This document shows, piece by piece, positions 35,598 through 44,958 of a stretch of 64,000 nt of DNA. The stretch comes from Limnohabitans sp. Jir61 (GTDB lineage: Bacteria; Pseudomonadota; Gammaproteobacteria; Burkholderiales; Burkholderiaceae_C): positions 558,001-622,000 of the forward strand of contig NZ_NESD01000002.1 of NCBI RefSeq assembly GCF_003063545.1, in the 5' to 3' direction. A program made the position numbers and the translations under genes. Position 1 is the stretch's first letter. Each line of letters begins with the position of its first letter. Below the pieces are notes generated by a model. It did not search any database, was not told the origin of the DNA, and worked only from the letters and a program-made list of their open reading frames with translations.

Positions 35598-36731
35598 TTA
35601 CTCAACACTCACATTAAGGTTGTAACCATGCTTTTTTAGGAGTGCGTGTTTTTTGGCTTCTTCTAAATCAGTCGCCACCATCTCAGCACACATTTGCTGT
35701 ACGGTAATTTCTGGCGTCCAGCCCAGCTTGGCTTTGGCTTTAGATGGATCGCCCAGCAGAGTTTCGACCTCTGTGGGACGGAAGTATCGCGGGTCGATCT
35801 TGACCACCACATCACCCACATTGAGACAAGGGGCTTTATCACCCTTGATAGCGGCGACAGTAGCCGTCTCATCCACGCCTTTGCCTTCAAACTTCAATGT
35901 CACGCCCAGCTCCTCAGAGCTCCATTGGATGAACTGGCGCACGCTGTATTGCACGCCTGTGGCTATGACAAAGTCGTCGGCTTGTGGCTGCTGCAACATC
36001 ATCCATTGCATGCGCACATAATCTTTGGCATGACCCCAGTCGCGCAGCGCGTCTAGGTTGCCCATGTACAGGCATTGCTCTAAGCCTTGGGCGATGTTGG
36101 CTAAGCCACGGGTGATTTTTCGGGTGACGAAGGTTTCACCACGGCGTGGGCTTTCGTGGTTAAACAAAATGCCGTTACAAGCATACATGCCATAGGCTTC
36201 GCGGTAGTTGACGACGATCCAATACGCATACATCTTGGCCACGGCGTAGGGGCTGCGCGGGTAGAAAGGCGTGGTTTCTTTTTGCGGGATTTCTTGCACC
36301 AAGCCATACAGCTCTGAGGTGCTGGCTTGGTAAAAACGGGTTTTCTTTTCAAGGCCCAATATACGGATGGCCTCTAACAAGCGAAGGGTGCCAATGCCGT
36401 CCACATCGGCAGTGTATTCAGGGGACTCAAATGAGACAGCCACATGGCTTTGTGCGCCGAGGTTGTAGATTTCATCCGGCTGCGTTTCTTGCACGATTCG
36501 AATGAGGTTGCTGGTGTCACTCAGGTCACCATAGTGCAGCTTGAAGTTGGCGTGCTCAATGTGCGGGTCTTGGTAGATGTGGTCAATACGCTGGGTGTTG
36601 AACAACGATGCGCGACGCTTGATGCCGTGGACTATGTAGCCCTTCTCTAACAAAAACTCAGCAAGGTACGAACCGTCTTGGCCTGTGATGCCCGTAATGA
36701 GGGCTACTTTGGGTTGGTTTTGTTGGGTCAT
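35598..36731 (-). CDS. gmd: GDP-mannose 4,6-dehydratase
   Basis: Gmd converts GDP-mannose to GDP-4-keto-6-deoxymannose, the first step to GDP-L-fucose. It shows [21 protein letters not shown], the NADP-binding start, [16 protein letters not shown] and [10 protein letters not shown] with the YxxxK pair. The ORF track extends far upstream into fcl. I place the start at the ATG at 36731 (MTQQNQPK), which overlaps the fcl stop as ATGA and gives 377 residues, the normal length. Confidence 0.96.
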   Translation of the reverse strand: MTQQNQPKVALITGITGQDGSYLAEFLLEKGYIVHGIKRRASLFNTQRIDHIYQDPHIEHANFKLHYGDLSDTSNLIRIVQETQPDEIYNLGAQSHVAVSFESPEYTADVDGIGTLRLLEAIRILGLEKKTRFYQASTSELYGLVQEIPQKETTPFYPRSPYAVAKMYAYWIVVNYREAYGMYACNGILFNHESPRRGETFVTRKITRGLANIAQGLEQCLYMGNLDALRDWGHAKDYVRMQWMMLQQPQADDFVIATGVQYSVRQFIQWSSEELGVTLKFEGKGVDETATVAAIKGDKAPCLNVGDVVVKIDPRYFRPTEVETLLGDPSKAKAKLGWTPEITVQQMCAEMVATDLEEAKKHALLKKHGYNLNVSVE

Positions 36732-37693
36732 AGTTTGCTCACAAAGTCTTGATAGGCGGCAACAAGGCCATGTTGTAAATCCACCTTGGCTTGCCAGCCT
36801 AGGGCGTTGAGGCGCGAGCTGTCCATCCACTTGCGTGGGGCGCCGTCGGGCTTGGATGTATCGAATTCGATTTGGCCTTGGTAGCCCAAGGTTTGGGCGA
36901 TGGTGTGTGCCACTTCGGCAATGGTCACATCCGAGCCGCTGCCCACGTTGATGTGACTTTGCATGGGCGTGGTGTGTTGGTCGTAAGTGGCCTTGGGCAA
37001 CTGCATGACATGCACACTGGCCGCCGCCATGTCGTCTACATACAAAAACTCGCGGCGTGGTGTGCCTGTGCCCCAAATGGCTACGCTGTGCGTATTGGCC
37101 AGCTTAGCCTCGTGGAAGCGGCGAATGAGTGCAGGAATGACGTGGCTGTTTTCGGGGTGATAGTTGTCGCCCGGACCATACAGATTGGTGGGCATGACGC
37201 TGCGGTAGTCCACGCCGTGGCTAGCGCCATATTGGCGGTTGTAGCTCTCGCACAGTTTGATGCCGGCAATTTTGGCAATGGCGTAGGGCTCATTCGTTGG
37301 CTCTAGCGTGCCCGTAAGCAGGGCGTCTTCACGCATGGGTTGCTGCACCATGCGCGGGTAGATGCAGCTCGAGCCTAAGAACAAAAGCTTTTGCACACCA
37401 TTTTGAAATGCAGCCTCAATGACGTTGGCTTGCACCATGAGGTTTTGGTAAATGAAGTCGGCGGGGTAGGTGTTGTTGGCGTGGATGCCCCCCACTTTTG
37501 CTGCGGCTAAGTACACCTGCGAGGGCTTTTCTGCCGCGAAGAACTGATGCACGGCCAACTGATTGGTTAAATCTAGCTCAGCATGCGTGCGGGTCACGAT
37601 GTCTACTTGCCCTTGTTTTTCTAAGACCCGAACAATGGCAGAACCCACCATGCCTCGATGACCAGCGATGTAAATTTTTTCCATGCTACTCAT
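36728..37693 (-). CDS. fcl: GDP-L-fucose synthase
   Basis: Fcl (WcaG) epimerises and reduces the Gmd product to GDP-L-fucose. The 321-residue SDR-type enzyme has [26 protein letters not shown] and [22 protein letters not shown] with the YxxxK pair. It lies directly between uppS and gmd. With manC nearby, the locus encodes GDP-mannose to GDP-fucose, except for phosphomannomutase, which is not in the window. An alternative ATG at 37684 (MEKIYIAG) is possible. Confidence 0.95.
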   Translation of the reverse strand: MSSMEKIYIAGHRGMVGSAIVRVLEKQGQVDIVTRTHAELDLTNQLAVHQFFAAEKPSQVYLAAAKVGGIHANNTYPADFIYQNLMVQANVIEAAFQNGVQKLLFLGSSCIYPRMVQQPMREDALLTGTLEPTNEPYAIAKIAGIKLCESYNRQYGASHGVDYRSVMPTNLYGPGDNYHPENSHVIPALIRRFHEAKLANTHSVAIWGTGTPRREFLYVDDMAAASVHVMQLPKATYDQHTTPMQSHINVGSGSDVTIAEVAHTIAQTLGYQGQIEFDTSKPDGAPRKWMDSSRLNALGWQAKVDLQHGLVAAYQDFVSKL

Positions 37694-37694
37694 T

Positions 37695-38408
37695 TCAATG
37701 ACTCACCTTGCCAAAGCGTCGTTCACGCGTTTTATACCAATGCAGCGCCTTGCTGATTTCAGCCTCATCAAATTCAGGCCACAGTGCATCAGAAAAATAC
37801 AACTCAGCATAGGCGGATTGCCACAACAAGAAGTTGCTGATGCGCTGCTCACCGCCTGTTCGGATGAGCAAATCTACATCAGGCATACCCTCTGTGCTGA
37901 GGTGCTGAGCCAATGCATCTTGCGACAGCTGTGACACATGCAGAGAAGGGTTGGCTTGCTGCCAGTTTTTGACGGCTTGAACTATGTCCCACTGACCGCC
38001 GTAGTTGGCAGCCACTGTTAAGGTGATGGCGTGGTTATGGGCTGTGGCCTCTTCTGTCGATTGGATTCGAGCTTGTAACTCAGCAGGAAAAGCCGAAATA
38101 TCGCCAATGACTTTGAGGCGTACGCCCGCAGCAGCCAAGCTTTCCATTTCTTTTTCGAGGTACTGCACAAACAACCCCATCAGTGTGGACACTTCGTCTT
38201 CAGGTCGTTTCCAGTTTTCGGTACTGAATGCAAACAAGGTGAGGTAGGGAATGCCTTGCTTGGCACAGAACTCCACCAAACTGCGAACGCCGGCAGCGCC
38301 TTTGGCATGCCCCACAGTTCTGGGCATGTGTCGCTTTTGCGCCCAACGCCCATTACCGTCCATGATGATGGCAATGTGCTCAGGTAAATTGGAAGAGTTA
38401 AATGTCAC
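37695..38408 (-). CDS. uppS: Isoprenyl (undecaprenyl) diphosphate synthase
   Basis: UppS extends farnesyl diphosphate to the undecaprenyl diphosphate that carries cell-envelope glycans. It shows [16 protein letters not shown] with the catalytic Asp, [22 protein letters not shown] and the C-terminal [24 protein letters not shown]. The ORF-track start is a TTG 23 codons upstream. I prefer the GTG at 38408 ([11 protein letters not shown]), giving 237 residues. No Shine-Dalgarno sequence is visible before the GTG, and an ops-like motif ends 25 nt upstream. This copy inside the glycan locus may be a second uppS beside the housekeeping gene. Confidence 0.9.
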   Translation of the reverse strand: MTFNSSNLPEHIAIIMDGNGRWAQKRHMPRTVGHAKGAAGVRSLVEFCAKQGIPYLTLFAFSTENWKRPEDEVSTLMGLFVQYLEKEMESLAAAGVRLKVIGDISAFPAELQARIQSTEEATAHNHAITLTVAANYGGQWDIVQAVKNWQQANPSLHVSQLSQDALAQHLSTEGMPDVDLLIRTGGEQRISNFLLWQSAYAELYFSDALWPEFDEAEISKALHWYKTRERRFGKVSH

Positions 38409-38433
38409 TAGATCAGAGCAAAAGTGGCGCAGA

Positions 38434-38445
38434 CACGCTACCGCT
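38434..38445 (-). promoter_or_regulatory. ops-like RfaH recruitment motif
   Basis: The minus strand reads AGCGGTAGCGTG, which matches the E. coli ops element GGCGGTAGCGTG at 11 of 12 positions. It lies in the short leader before the uppS GTG, on the coding strand of the long polysaccharide arm, and an RfaH-like gene is encoded 1.5 kb upstream. A single-motif match is weak evidence: a near-perfect copy also occurs inside a coding region at 63687-63698. Confidence 0.4.
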
Positions 38446-38518
38446 TTTCGCGCTTTAGCAAAGTCTTCAATTATCAACTACGACAAATATGTCGAAGTAG
38501 ATAAAAAGTAGACTTACA

Positions 38519-39970
38519 CTATCCTCTACCGTAGGTATCTTCAAAACGCACGATGTCGTCTTCACCCAAATAGCTGCCTGTTTGCACTTCAATGATTTCC
38601 AGCGGAATGCTGCCAGGATTGGCCAAGCGGTGAACTTCGCCTAGAGGGATGTAGATGGATTGGTTTTCACCCAACAAGGTGACTTTGTCGCCACACATCA
38701 CCTCAGCCGTGCCCTTCACCACAATCCAATGCTCAGCGCGGTGATGATGCTTTTGCAAGCTCAGGCTTGCACCGGGTTTAACTTGGATGCGTTTGACTTT
38801 GAATCGTTCGGCCTCATCAATGCTGTCGTACCAGCCCCAAGGGCGGTGCACTTTGCGGTGTAAGGATAGCTCTTCGCGCTTGTTAGCTTCGAGTTGCTGC
38901 ACAAGCTTTTTGACGTTTTGGCTTTGTGAGCGATCGGCCACCAGCACGGCATCGGCCGTTTCCACCACGATAAGGTTGCTCACTCCCACTGCGCCCACCA
39001 GGCGGCTGCTGGCGTGAATGAAGGTATTGGATGTATCGACCAACAAAGCGTCGCCTTGCACCACATTGCCTTGGGCGTCTTGGTGGCCGTCTTGGTTGAC
39101 CTGCCAAACGGCATCCCAGGCGCCTAGGTCGTTCCAGCCCGCGTCTAAGGGCACCATGTGGATCGGGTAGCTAGAACTTGGGCACTTTTCCATGACAGCG
39201 TAGTCGACCGACTCAGACGGCACTTGGATGAAGGCCTCTTTGTTAGGGCGAATGAAAGGTGTGTCGATGGTTTTACATTGCCACGCCACTTGTGTAGCCT
39301 TAGCGATATCAGGGCGAAAGTGCTGCAACGCTTTGAGCCATGTGCTGGCACGCAGCACAAACATGCCGCTATTCCACGTGTGTTGGCCGCCAGACAAATA
39401 GGCTTTGGCCACTTCTAAGCTGGGCTTTTCGGCAAACTGGGCTACGGTGTATTCACCATGCGTGCCCGCTGCACCCCACTGCTGGATGTAGCCATAGCCC
39501 GTTTCGGGCTTATCAGGGGTGATGCCCAAGATGACGATGCTGCCATCTGCTGCGATACGAATGCTTTGTTGCAGCGCATGTTGAAACGCCACTGGGTTTT
39601 GCACGGTTTGGTCGGCGGGTGTGACGACCAGAATTGGGTCTTGCCCATCTTCGGTCGCTTGTAGTGCCGCTAAGGTGAGAGCGGGCGCCGTGTTGCGGCC
39701 TGTGGGCTCTAGCAACAAAGTGGCATCCACACCTTTGATTTCGCGCAGTTGCTCAAGTGACAAAAAACGATGTTCTTCGTTGGTCACAACCAAAGTGCGG
39801 CCCACTGTGATGTCTGCCGCACCCAGTTGGTTCACGCGCTCAACCGCTTGCTGAAACAAGCTGGTGGTGCCCGACAAAACCAAAAACTGTTTTGGAAAAC
39901 CCGCACGAGACAGGGGCCACAGGCGCGTGCCAGAACCGCCGCAAAGAATGACTGGTACTACTTGATGCAT
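38519..39970 (-). CDS. manC: Mannose-1-phosphate guanylyltransferase / mannose-6-phosphate isomerase
   Basis: This 483-residue bifunctional enzyme has an N-terminal nucleotidyltransferase domain (GGSGTRLWPLSRAGFPKQFL, TPADQTV, NSGMFVLRASTWL) and a C-terminal cupin isomerase domain (HRPWGWYDSIDEAERFKVKR, KHHHRAEHWIVVKGTA). It makes GDP-mannose and interconverts fructose-6-P and mannose-6-P. The product feeds gmd and fcl. It lies 21 nt downstream of the rfaH-like gene and about 110 nt upstream of the uppS start. Confidence 0.95.
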   Translation of the reverse strand: MHQVVPVILCGGSGTRLWPLSRAGFPKQFLVLSGTTSLFQQAVERVNQLGAADITVGRTLVVTNEEHRFLSLEQLREIKGVDATLLLEPTGRNTAPALTLAALQATEDGQDPILVVTPADQTVQNPVAFQHALQQSIRIAADGSIVILGITPDKPETGYGYIQQWGAAGTHGEYTVAQFAEKPSLEVAKAYLSGGQHTWNSGMFVLRASTWLKALQHFRPDIAKATQVAWQCKTIDTPFIRPNKEAFIQVPSESVDYAVMEKCPSSSYPIHMVPLDAGWNDLGAWDAVWQVNQDGHQDAQGNVVQGDALLVDTSNTFIHASSRLVGAVGVSNLIVVETADAVLVADRSQSQNVKKLVQQLEANKREELSLHRKVHRPWGWYDSIDEAERFKVKRIQVKPGASLSLQKHHHRAEHWIVVKGTAEVMCGDKVTLLGENQSIYIPLGEVHRLANPGSIPLEIIEVQTGSYLGEDDIVRFEDTYGRG

Positions 39971-39991
39971 TTGAGAATTATCGCTGTGAAG

Positions 39992-40501
39992 CTAGACCAC
40001 GCGCAGGCTCTCGACCGCCATGCGCAGCTTTTGTGGCTGCCCAAGCAAATCAACCAACACAAAGGCTCGAGTTTCGCCATCGTGGGCGATGTATTTGCCC
40101 TCTAAGCCTTGCAGGGGGCCGCTGGCGACTTGCACGCTGTCGCCGGGGGCGAACATGCGCTCTAGGGTTTCGGGCGGGGCCTCTTTTAAGAATGCAATGA
40201 ACTCATGGGGCACTTTGGCGGGCTGCGGACCAAAGCTGACCAGCTTGCTCACACCCAAGGTGGAACGGATGGGGCCCCAGTTTTGGGTTTGGTCGTCGAG
40301 CTGAATGAACAGATAACGGCTGAACATGGGCTCGGTGATGGTCTGCACTTTTTGGTTGCGCAGCTTTTGCACCTGCATGGTGGGCAAGAAGCAGTTGAAA
40401 CCTTGGTTTTGCAAGTTTTCAAGGGCTCGGGCTTCTTGACGGGGCTTGGTGTGCACCACATACCAAGCTTGGTGGTTTGTCTCGGGTTTTTCGCTACTCA
40501 T
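39992..40501 (-). CDS. rfaH: RfaH-like transcription antiterminator (NusG paralogue)
   Basis: This 169-residue protein has an N-terminal NGN domain (WYVVHTKPRQEARALENLQNQG, MFSRYLFIQ) and a C-terminal KOW segment (PGDSVQVASGPLQGLEGKYIA). NusG itself is about 177 residues and normally lies beside secE and ribosomal protein genes. This copy heads a polysaccharide operon, so it is best read as RfaH, which binds RNA polymerase at ops sites, suppresses Rho termination and recruits ribosomes to long surface-glycan operons. It lies directly upstream of manC on the same strand. Confidence 0.85.
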   Translation of the reverse strand: MSSEKPETNHQAWYVVHTKPRQEARALENLQNQGFNCFLPTMQVQKLRNQKVQTITEPMFSRYLFIQLDDQTQNWGPIRSTLGVSKLVSFGPQPAKVPHEFIAFLKEAPPETLERMFAPGDSVQVASGPLQGLEGKYIAHDGETRAFVLVDLLGQPQKLRMAVESLRVV

Positions 40502-40591
40502 TGTTAGAGAAGTCTAACTAAACTTCATATGGTGTTTGGCTGCACTCGGCGTTAAAGTGCGGTTTTATGTTTTGTTTGAAAGTGTGCCCAC

Positions 40592-41065
40592 ATGTCTACC
40601 AAAAACCCGTTTGATCCCGCAGCGATGTCTGACAACGTGAAAGAGCAAGCCCAGCAAATTTGGCTGGCTGGTTTGGGCGCATTTGCCAAGGCACAACAAG
40701 ACGGCACCAAAGCGTTTGAAAAACTGGTGAGCGATGGCATCACCATGCAACGCAAGGTGCACACCACCGCTGAAGAAAAGCTGGCCGAGGCCACACAGAA
40801 GGCCCAACAAGCGGCCCACACGCTGAGCGAACGCGCCACAGGCCAATGGGGCAAGCTAGAAGGCATTTTTGAAGAGCGCGTGGCCAAGGCCATGCATGGT
40901 TTGGGCGTGCCATCGGCTGCTGAATTGCAAGCGCTGCATGCGCGTGTGGCGGCACTGGAGGCGCAGCTAGGTATGAAGCCTAAAGCCGCAACAAAGACTG
41001 CAGCCAAGCCTGCGACTAAAACTGCCGCAAAGAAAGCGCCAGCTAAGAAAACAGTCAAGAAATAA
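40592..41065 (+). CDS. Phasin-family polyhydroxyalkanoate granule-associated protein
   Basis: This 157-residue protein has the PHA_granule_1/phasin start (QAQQIWLAGLGAFAKAQQDG, KAFEKLVSDG) and a helical middle. It ends in a long Ala-Lys-Thr tail (KTAAKPATKTAAKKAPAKK) like the histone-like tails of PhaF-type phasins, which may bind DNA. It likely coats PHA granules and influences their segregation. It is divergent from rfaH and is followed directly by a TetR-type regulator gene. The large opposite-strand ORF here is a shadow. Confidence 0.85.
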   Translation: MSTKNPFDPAAMSDNVKEQAQQIWLAGLGAFAKAQQDGTKAFEKLVSDGITMQRKVHTTAEEKLAEATQKAQQAAHTLSERATGQWGKLEGIFEERVAKAMHGLGVPSAAELQALHARVAALEAQLGMKPKAATKTAAKPATKTAAKKAPAKKTVKK

Positions 41066-41068
41066 TTG

Positions 41069-41716
41069 ATGGCAAAGAAAGCGCCACGCCGTACCGCAGA
41101 GCGGATTTTGGAGGTCACGCTTGACCTCTTTAACCGCTTTGGCGAGCCCAATGTATCGACCACATTGATCTCGTCCGAGCTCAACATCAGCCCCGGCAAC
41201 CTCTACTACCACTACCCTGCCAAAGAGGAGTTGGTCACGGCGCTGTTCAACCGCTACGAAGCGGCGCTGGATGAACTGCTAGAGGCTGCACCCGGCGTGC
41301 ACGACGTGGAAGACGCTTGGTTTTTCATGCACACGTTGTTTGAGCTGGTGTGGCAATACCGCTTTTTGTACCGCGATTTGAACGACTTGCTCAGCAAGAA
41401 CCGCAAGCTTGAAACGCACATAAAAGACGCGCTGCTGCACAAGACCACCGCGTTTCGCACGCTGCTAGACAGCCTTGAACACGACGGCGCATTGGCCATC
41501 ACCGTGAGCGAACGCGAAGCCACTGCCACACACATGGTGGTGATGCTGACGTGGTGGCTGAGCTACGAATACGTGCGCGATCCGCGCCATGCTCTAGAGC
41601 CCGAAAGCGCGCAGGCTTCGCTGTTGCGCGGGGCTAAGAGTGTGTTGAGTTTGCTACTGCCGTATGCAACTGCAGAACACAAAGCACACTTAAACGCGCT
41701 GCTATCGGCTTATTAA
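41069..41716 (+). CDS. TetR-family transcriptional regulator
   Basis: This regulator of 215 residues has an N-terminal helix-turn-helix (RRTAERILEVTLDLFNRFG, SSELNISPGNLYYHYPAKEEL) and a C-terminal all-helical ligand domain. I use the ATG at 41069 rather than the TTG three bases earlier, which lies directly against the phasin stop. The tight spacing suggests cotranscription with the phasin gene and a possible role in polyhydroxyalkanoate or acyl-CoA control, which is inferred from context only. Confidence 0.85.
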   Translation: MAKKAPRRTAERILEVTLDLFNRFGEPNVSTTLISSELNISPGNLYYHYPAKEELVTALFNRYEAALDELLEAAPGVHDVEDAWFFMHTLFELVWQYRFLYRDLNDLLSKNRKLETHIKDALLHKTTAFRTLLDSLEHDGALAITVSEREATATHMVVMLTWWLSYEYVRDPRHALEPESAQASLLRGAKSVLSLLLPYATAEHKAHLNALLSAY

Positions 41717-41733
41717 GCCAGCCATTGTCTAAG

Positions 41734-41763
41734 ATTGACATAAATTGACACTTTCGCCACAAT
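41734..41763 (+). promoter_or_regulatory. Promoter/operator of the toxin-antitoxin pair
   Basis: ATTGACA occurs twice as a direct repeat 10 bases apart (41734-41740 and 41744-41750). The first TTGACA is a perfect -35 hexamer, with CACAAT 17 bases downstream as a fair -10. The repeat spacing of about one helical turn suits an autoregulating ribbon-helix-helix antitoxin. Both calls are by eye. Confidence 0.5.
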
Positions 41764-41787
41764 TCGTAGCAGAACTTGGAGTCAATC

Positions 41788-42042
41788 ATGGGCATGAATG
41801 TCAACCTTACGCCGCAACTTGAAGAGCTCGTTCGCGCCAAAGTCGCAACAGGTATGTACAACTCAGCAAGCGAAGTGGTACGCGACGCATTGCGCCTGAT
41901 GGCGCAAAACGACCACGCTCAATCTATCAAGCTTGAGCAGTTACGCCAAGAAATTCAACTCGGACTTAACAGCGGTGAGTCGTCAAAGTGGGATGCTGCA
42001 AGTTTTAAACAGCAAGCCCGCATCAATGCCGACTGTTCATAA
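41788..42042 (+). CDS. parD: ParD-type antitoxin (ribbon-helix-helix)
   Basis: This 84-residue protein begins MGMNVNLTPQLEELVRAKV, the short beta strand and helix of the ribbon-helix-helix DNA-binding fold, followed by SASEVVRDALRLM. ParD antitoxins neutralise the ParE toxin with their C-terminal half and repress their own promoter with the N-terminal half. The ATG at 41788 has TTGGAG about seven bases upstream and was chosen over the earlier in-frame ATG of the ORF track. The end overlaps the toxin gene by 17 nt. Confidence 0.85.
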   Translation: MGMNVNLTPQLEELVRAKVATGMYNSASEVVRDALRLMAQNDHAQSIKLEQLRQEIQLGLNSGESSKWDAASFKQQARINADCS

Positions 42043-42322
42043 GCTCCCGAAGGTAAACGCAGACCTATTCGATATTTGGAGTTTCATCGCAGAAGACCAT
42101 ATTGCCGCTGCAGATGCTTGGATTGACAAACTTGATGCGCAATTTTTCTTACTCGCATCACATCCCCTCATGGGACGAGAACGACGTGAACTTGCCAAAG
42201 ACTTGCGGTCTTTTCCATTTGGACGTTACGTGATTTTTTATTTACCAGACACAAACGGCATCACTGTTGTACGAGTTCTTCACTCAGCCAGAGACATCGA
42301 AACAACTATTGATTTTCATTAA
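42026..42322 (+). CDS. parE: ParE/RelE-superfamily toxin
   Basis: This 98-residue protein of the RelE/ParE fold contains ADLFDIWSFIAEDHIAAADAWIDKL, SHPLMGRERREL, FPFGRYVIFYLP and VVRVLHSARDIETTI, which follow the ParE pattern. ParE toxins poison DNA gyrase and block replication. The ORF track begins inside the antitoxin gene; I place the start at the ATG at 42026 (MPTVHKL), which gives the usual length and the usual antitoxin-toxin overlap. Confidence 0.85.
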   Translation: MPTVHKLPKVNADLFDIWSFIAEDHIAAADAWIDKLDAQFFLLASHPLMGRERRELAKDLRSFPFGRYVIFYLPDTNGITVVRVLHSARDIETTIDFH

Positions 42323-42348
42323 TTAGGTTCTGACCCCAATTAGAAAGA

Positions 42349-43533
42349 TCAGCGCAGCGATGCCTCGACCAGCTTCACCCAATAGCTCGCCCCCAAGGGG
42401 ATGAGTGCGTCGTTGAAGTCGTAGTTGGGGTTGTGCAGGGTGCACGGGCCTTCGCCGTGGCCGATTTCTCTGTGCACACCATCACCATTGCCGATGAAGC
42501 AATACGCACCGGGCTTGGCTTGCAGCATGTACGAAAAGTCTTCTGCGCCCATGGTGGGTTCTTGCGCCAGCACGTTGTCTGCACCCACGATGTCGGCAAT
42601 GACTTCGCGTGCAAAGTTGGCTTCTGCGGGGTGGTTGATGGTGGGTGGGTAGTTGCGTTCAAACTCAAAGCTACAGGTTGCGCCAAAAGCTGCGCTGGTG
42701 TGTGCGGCTACGTCGCGCATGCGCTGCTCAATCATGTCGAGCACTTCGACGCTGAAGGTGCGCACCGTGCCTTGCAGCTCGCAATGGTCGGGCACCACGT
42801 TGGTGGCTTCGCCGGCGTTGATCATGGTGACCGAAATCACGCCTGCATCGACTGGCTTTTTGTTGCGACTGATGATGGTTTGAAAGGCTTGCACCATTTG
42901 GCAAGCAATGACTACGGGGTCAATGCCGTTGTGGGGCAACGCGGCATGACAGCCTTTGCCATGAATGGTGATTTTGAATTCGTTGCTTGATGCCATCACA
43001 GGGCCAGCGCTGAGTGCGAACTGCCCTTCTTTCAGGCCCGGCCAGTTGTGCATGCCGTAGACGGCTTGCATGGGGAACTTATCGAACAAGCCATCGCGAA
43101 TCATCTCGCGAGCGCCGCCGCCGCCCTCTTCGGCGGGTTGGAAGATGAAGTACACCGTGCCATCAAAGTCTTGGTGCTTTGACAAATATTGCGCCGCCGC
43201 CAAAAGCATGGCCACATGGCCGTCGTGGCCGCACGCGTGCATCTTGCCGGCGTGTTGGCTGGCGTGGGCGAATTGGTTGAACTCTTGCATGGGCAAGGCG
43301 TCCATGTCGGCGCGCAAGCCAATCGCGCGATCACTCGTGCCGCATTTCAAGATACCCACCACACCTGTTTTGCCCATGCCGCGATGAATGGGAATGCCCC
43401 ACTCAGTTAGCTTTTGCGCCACCAAATCGGCGGTGCGAATTTCTTCAAAACACAGCTCGGGGTGGGCGTGAATATCGCGGCGAATGGCCGCGATGGAGGA
43501 AGCTTGCTTGGTGAGTGAATCAAGGACTTTCAT
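42349..43533 (-). CDS. M20-family amidohydrolase (hippurate hydrolase type)
   Basis: This 394-residue metal-dependent peptidase-like hydrolase cleaves N-acyl amino acids or related amides. Motifs are RRDIHAHPELCFEE, GKMHACGHDGHVAML (metal His and Asp), FIFQPAEEGGGGAREMI (catalytic Glu pair) and MGAEDFSYML. The dimerisation domain occupies about residues 190-300. The exact substrate cannot be assigned. It stands alone between the toxin gene and coaX, all of which are separated by short spacers. Confidence 0.88.
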   Translation of the reverse strand: MKVLDSLTKQASSIAAIRRDIHAHPELCFEEIRTADLVAQKLTEWGIPIHRGMGKTGVVGILKCGTSDRAIGLRADMDALPMQEFNQFAHASQHAGKMHACGHDGHVAMLLAAAQYLSKHQDFDGTVYFIFQPAEEGGGGAREMIRDGLFDKFPMQAVYGMHNWPGLKEGQFALSAGPVMASSNEFKITIHGKGCHAALPHNGIDPVVIACQMVQAFQTIISRNKKPVDAGVISVTMINAGEATNVVPDHCELQGTVRTFSVEVLDMIEQRMRDVAAHTSAAFGATCSFEFERNYPPTINHPAEANFAREVIADIVGADNVLAQEPTMGAEDFSYMLQAKPGAYCFIGNGDGVHREIGHGEGPCTLHNPNYDFNDALIPLGASYWVKLVEASLR

Positions 43534-43606
43534 GGCTTGAGTCTAGCCGCAGCGCTGGCCCTCTGTCATGAAGGGCTATCCCGTTCAAACCAAAGTTAGT
43601 AATGCA

Positions 43607-44416
43607 CTAATAAAGCGCACGTGAGGGCCACACAGGCGATGGATGGTCCAAGCGCTGCTTGGCGATTTCAAGCAAGCCATCAAAAATCAGCGAATCAACC
43701 AGCTCAAACTGCACCGACATGCTGGGCGCCATCTTCCAACCTGCGCCACCGGTCATGTAGCACGCGGGCTCTGCGCTGCAATGTTGGCGCACATGATGCA
43801 CCATGCGTTCAACCGCGCCAGCAATGGCGTAGGTGCCGCCGCTGGTGAGGGCATCGCTGGTGTTGGTTGGGAACTCGCAAACTTCGCCAGTTGGTACGCG
43901 TAAGCCCGCAGTACCAGACTCCAGAGCACGCAACATGATGCCGTGGCCGGGCAAGATGAAACCACCCAAAAACTTACCACTCGCGTCAATGGCCTCCACG
44001 GTCACTGCCGTGCCAACCATGACCACCACCATGGGCTTGGGGGCATCACCGTGAATGCTTCGAAGCATGCGTGCATGTGCGCCAATCATGGCCACCCAAC
44101 GGTCTGCACCTAAGCGCGTGGGGTGGTCATAGCCATTGGTCAACCCTGCTTCTGCGGCAGACGATACGGCCCAATGTGGCGTGATGTCCCACAGCTCCAT
44201 TTGTTCTTCTACGCGACGGCGAATGGCCTCACCAGCCACGATGCAGCCCAACATGTGCGTGGGCTCTGGCAGTTCGCGCCAGTCTTCGTCGGCCAAGCGG
44301 TCAATGTTTTCTAAAAACACTGCGCCACTACCCAGCAGTTTGGCTCCGGGCGCGGGACTGTCGTACAGACCCCACTTGAGGCGCGTGTTGCCCACATCGA
44401 GTGCAAGGAATGTCAT
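43607..44416 (-). CDS. coaX: Type III pantothenate kinase
   Basis: CoaX phosphorylates pantothenate in the first step of coenzyme A synthesis. It shows [18 protein letters not shown] at the start (the ASKHA phosphate-binding motif), [23 protein letters not shown] and [16 protein letters not shown]. The ORF-track start is 62 codons too early; the ATG at 44416 ([10 protein letters not shown]) gives 269 residues, the usual size. The rhodanese gene ends 10 nt upstream on the same strand. CoaX is the usual pantothenate kinase in Burkholderiales. Confidence 0.92.
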   Translation of the reverse strand: MTFLALDVGNTRLKWGLYDSPAPGAKLLGSGAVFLENIDRLADEDWRELPEPTHMLGCIVAGEAIRRRVEEQMELWDITPHWAVSSAAEAGLTNGYDHPTRLGADRWVAMIGAHARMLRSIHGDAPKPMVVVMVGTAVTVEAIDASGKFLGGFILPGHGIMLRALESGTAGLRVPTGEVCEFPTNTSDALTSGGTYAIAGAVERMVHHVRQHCSAEPACYMTGGAGWKMAPSMSVQFELVDSLIFDGLLEIAKQRLDHPSPVWPSRALY

Positions 44417-44426
44417 AGGGTGTGAA

Positions 44427-44849
44427 TCAGTTTTGACGCCATGGCAAACCGCGCATGCGCCAGCCACCTTGGGTACCGCGATGACCGTCGGCATTGGCAT
44501 CGCCTTCGAAGCCTTCGAGGATGTTGTAGGCCTCAAGGCCAAGCTCTGTGGCACGTTGGGCGGCGACGATCGACCGCACACCGCTGCGACACAGCAGCAC
44601 AATTTTTTTGCCTTTGGCCGCGGTTTTCACCGCCTCATCAAACGCGGGGTTCATGGCCATACCCGGCCATTGCTTCCACGGCACGGGCACTGCGCCTGGC
44701 ACAAAGCCCACCCAAGCCAGCTCAGCTTCAGAGCGCACATCCACCATCACAGCCTCGCCAGACTGCATCCACGCGTTGGCAGTTTCTGGCGTGACGTCGC
44801 CCGCATAGCCATCGGCTGGGCGCACTTGCGAAGAGGAAGAAACAGGCAT
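44427..44849 (-). CDS. Rhodanese-like domain protein
   Basis: This protein of about 140 residues is a single rhodanese domain. [19 protein letters not shown] is the first conserved strand and [16 protein letters not shown] holds the active-site Cys loop CRSGVRS. Such proteins move sulfane sulfur or bind thiols, and their substrate is often unknown. The ORF track runs further upstream; I use the ATG at 44849 (MPVSSSSQ). It precedes coaX by 10 nt. Confidence 0.85.
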   Translation of the reverse strand: MPVSSSSQVRPADGYAGDVTPETANAWMQSGEAVMVDVRSEAELAWVGFVPGAVPVPWKQWPGMAMNPAFDEAVKTAAKGKKIVLLCRSGVRSIVAAQRATELGLEAYNILEGFEGDANADGHRGTQGGWRMRGLPWRQN

Positions 44850-44958
44850 GAAATAAGGAAGGAGCGTGAAAACATGGGCAGTATAGAGACTGAACCCACG
44901 TTTTCCGCCCCTTTCGGAGGAAAACCCTAGAAGGTTTTTCGTAAACCCTAAAGCCTGA

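Noticed and set aside
40552-41199. 215-codon minus-strand ORF over the phasin gene
   Set aside because: The plus strand has a clear phasin and TetR gene; the reverse frame is an artefact of the Ala-Lys rich tail.
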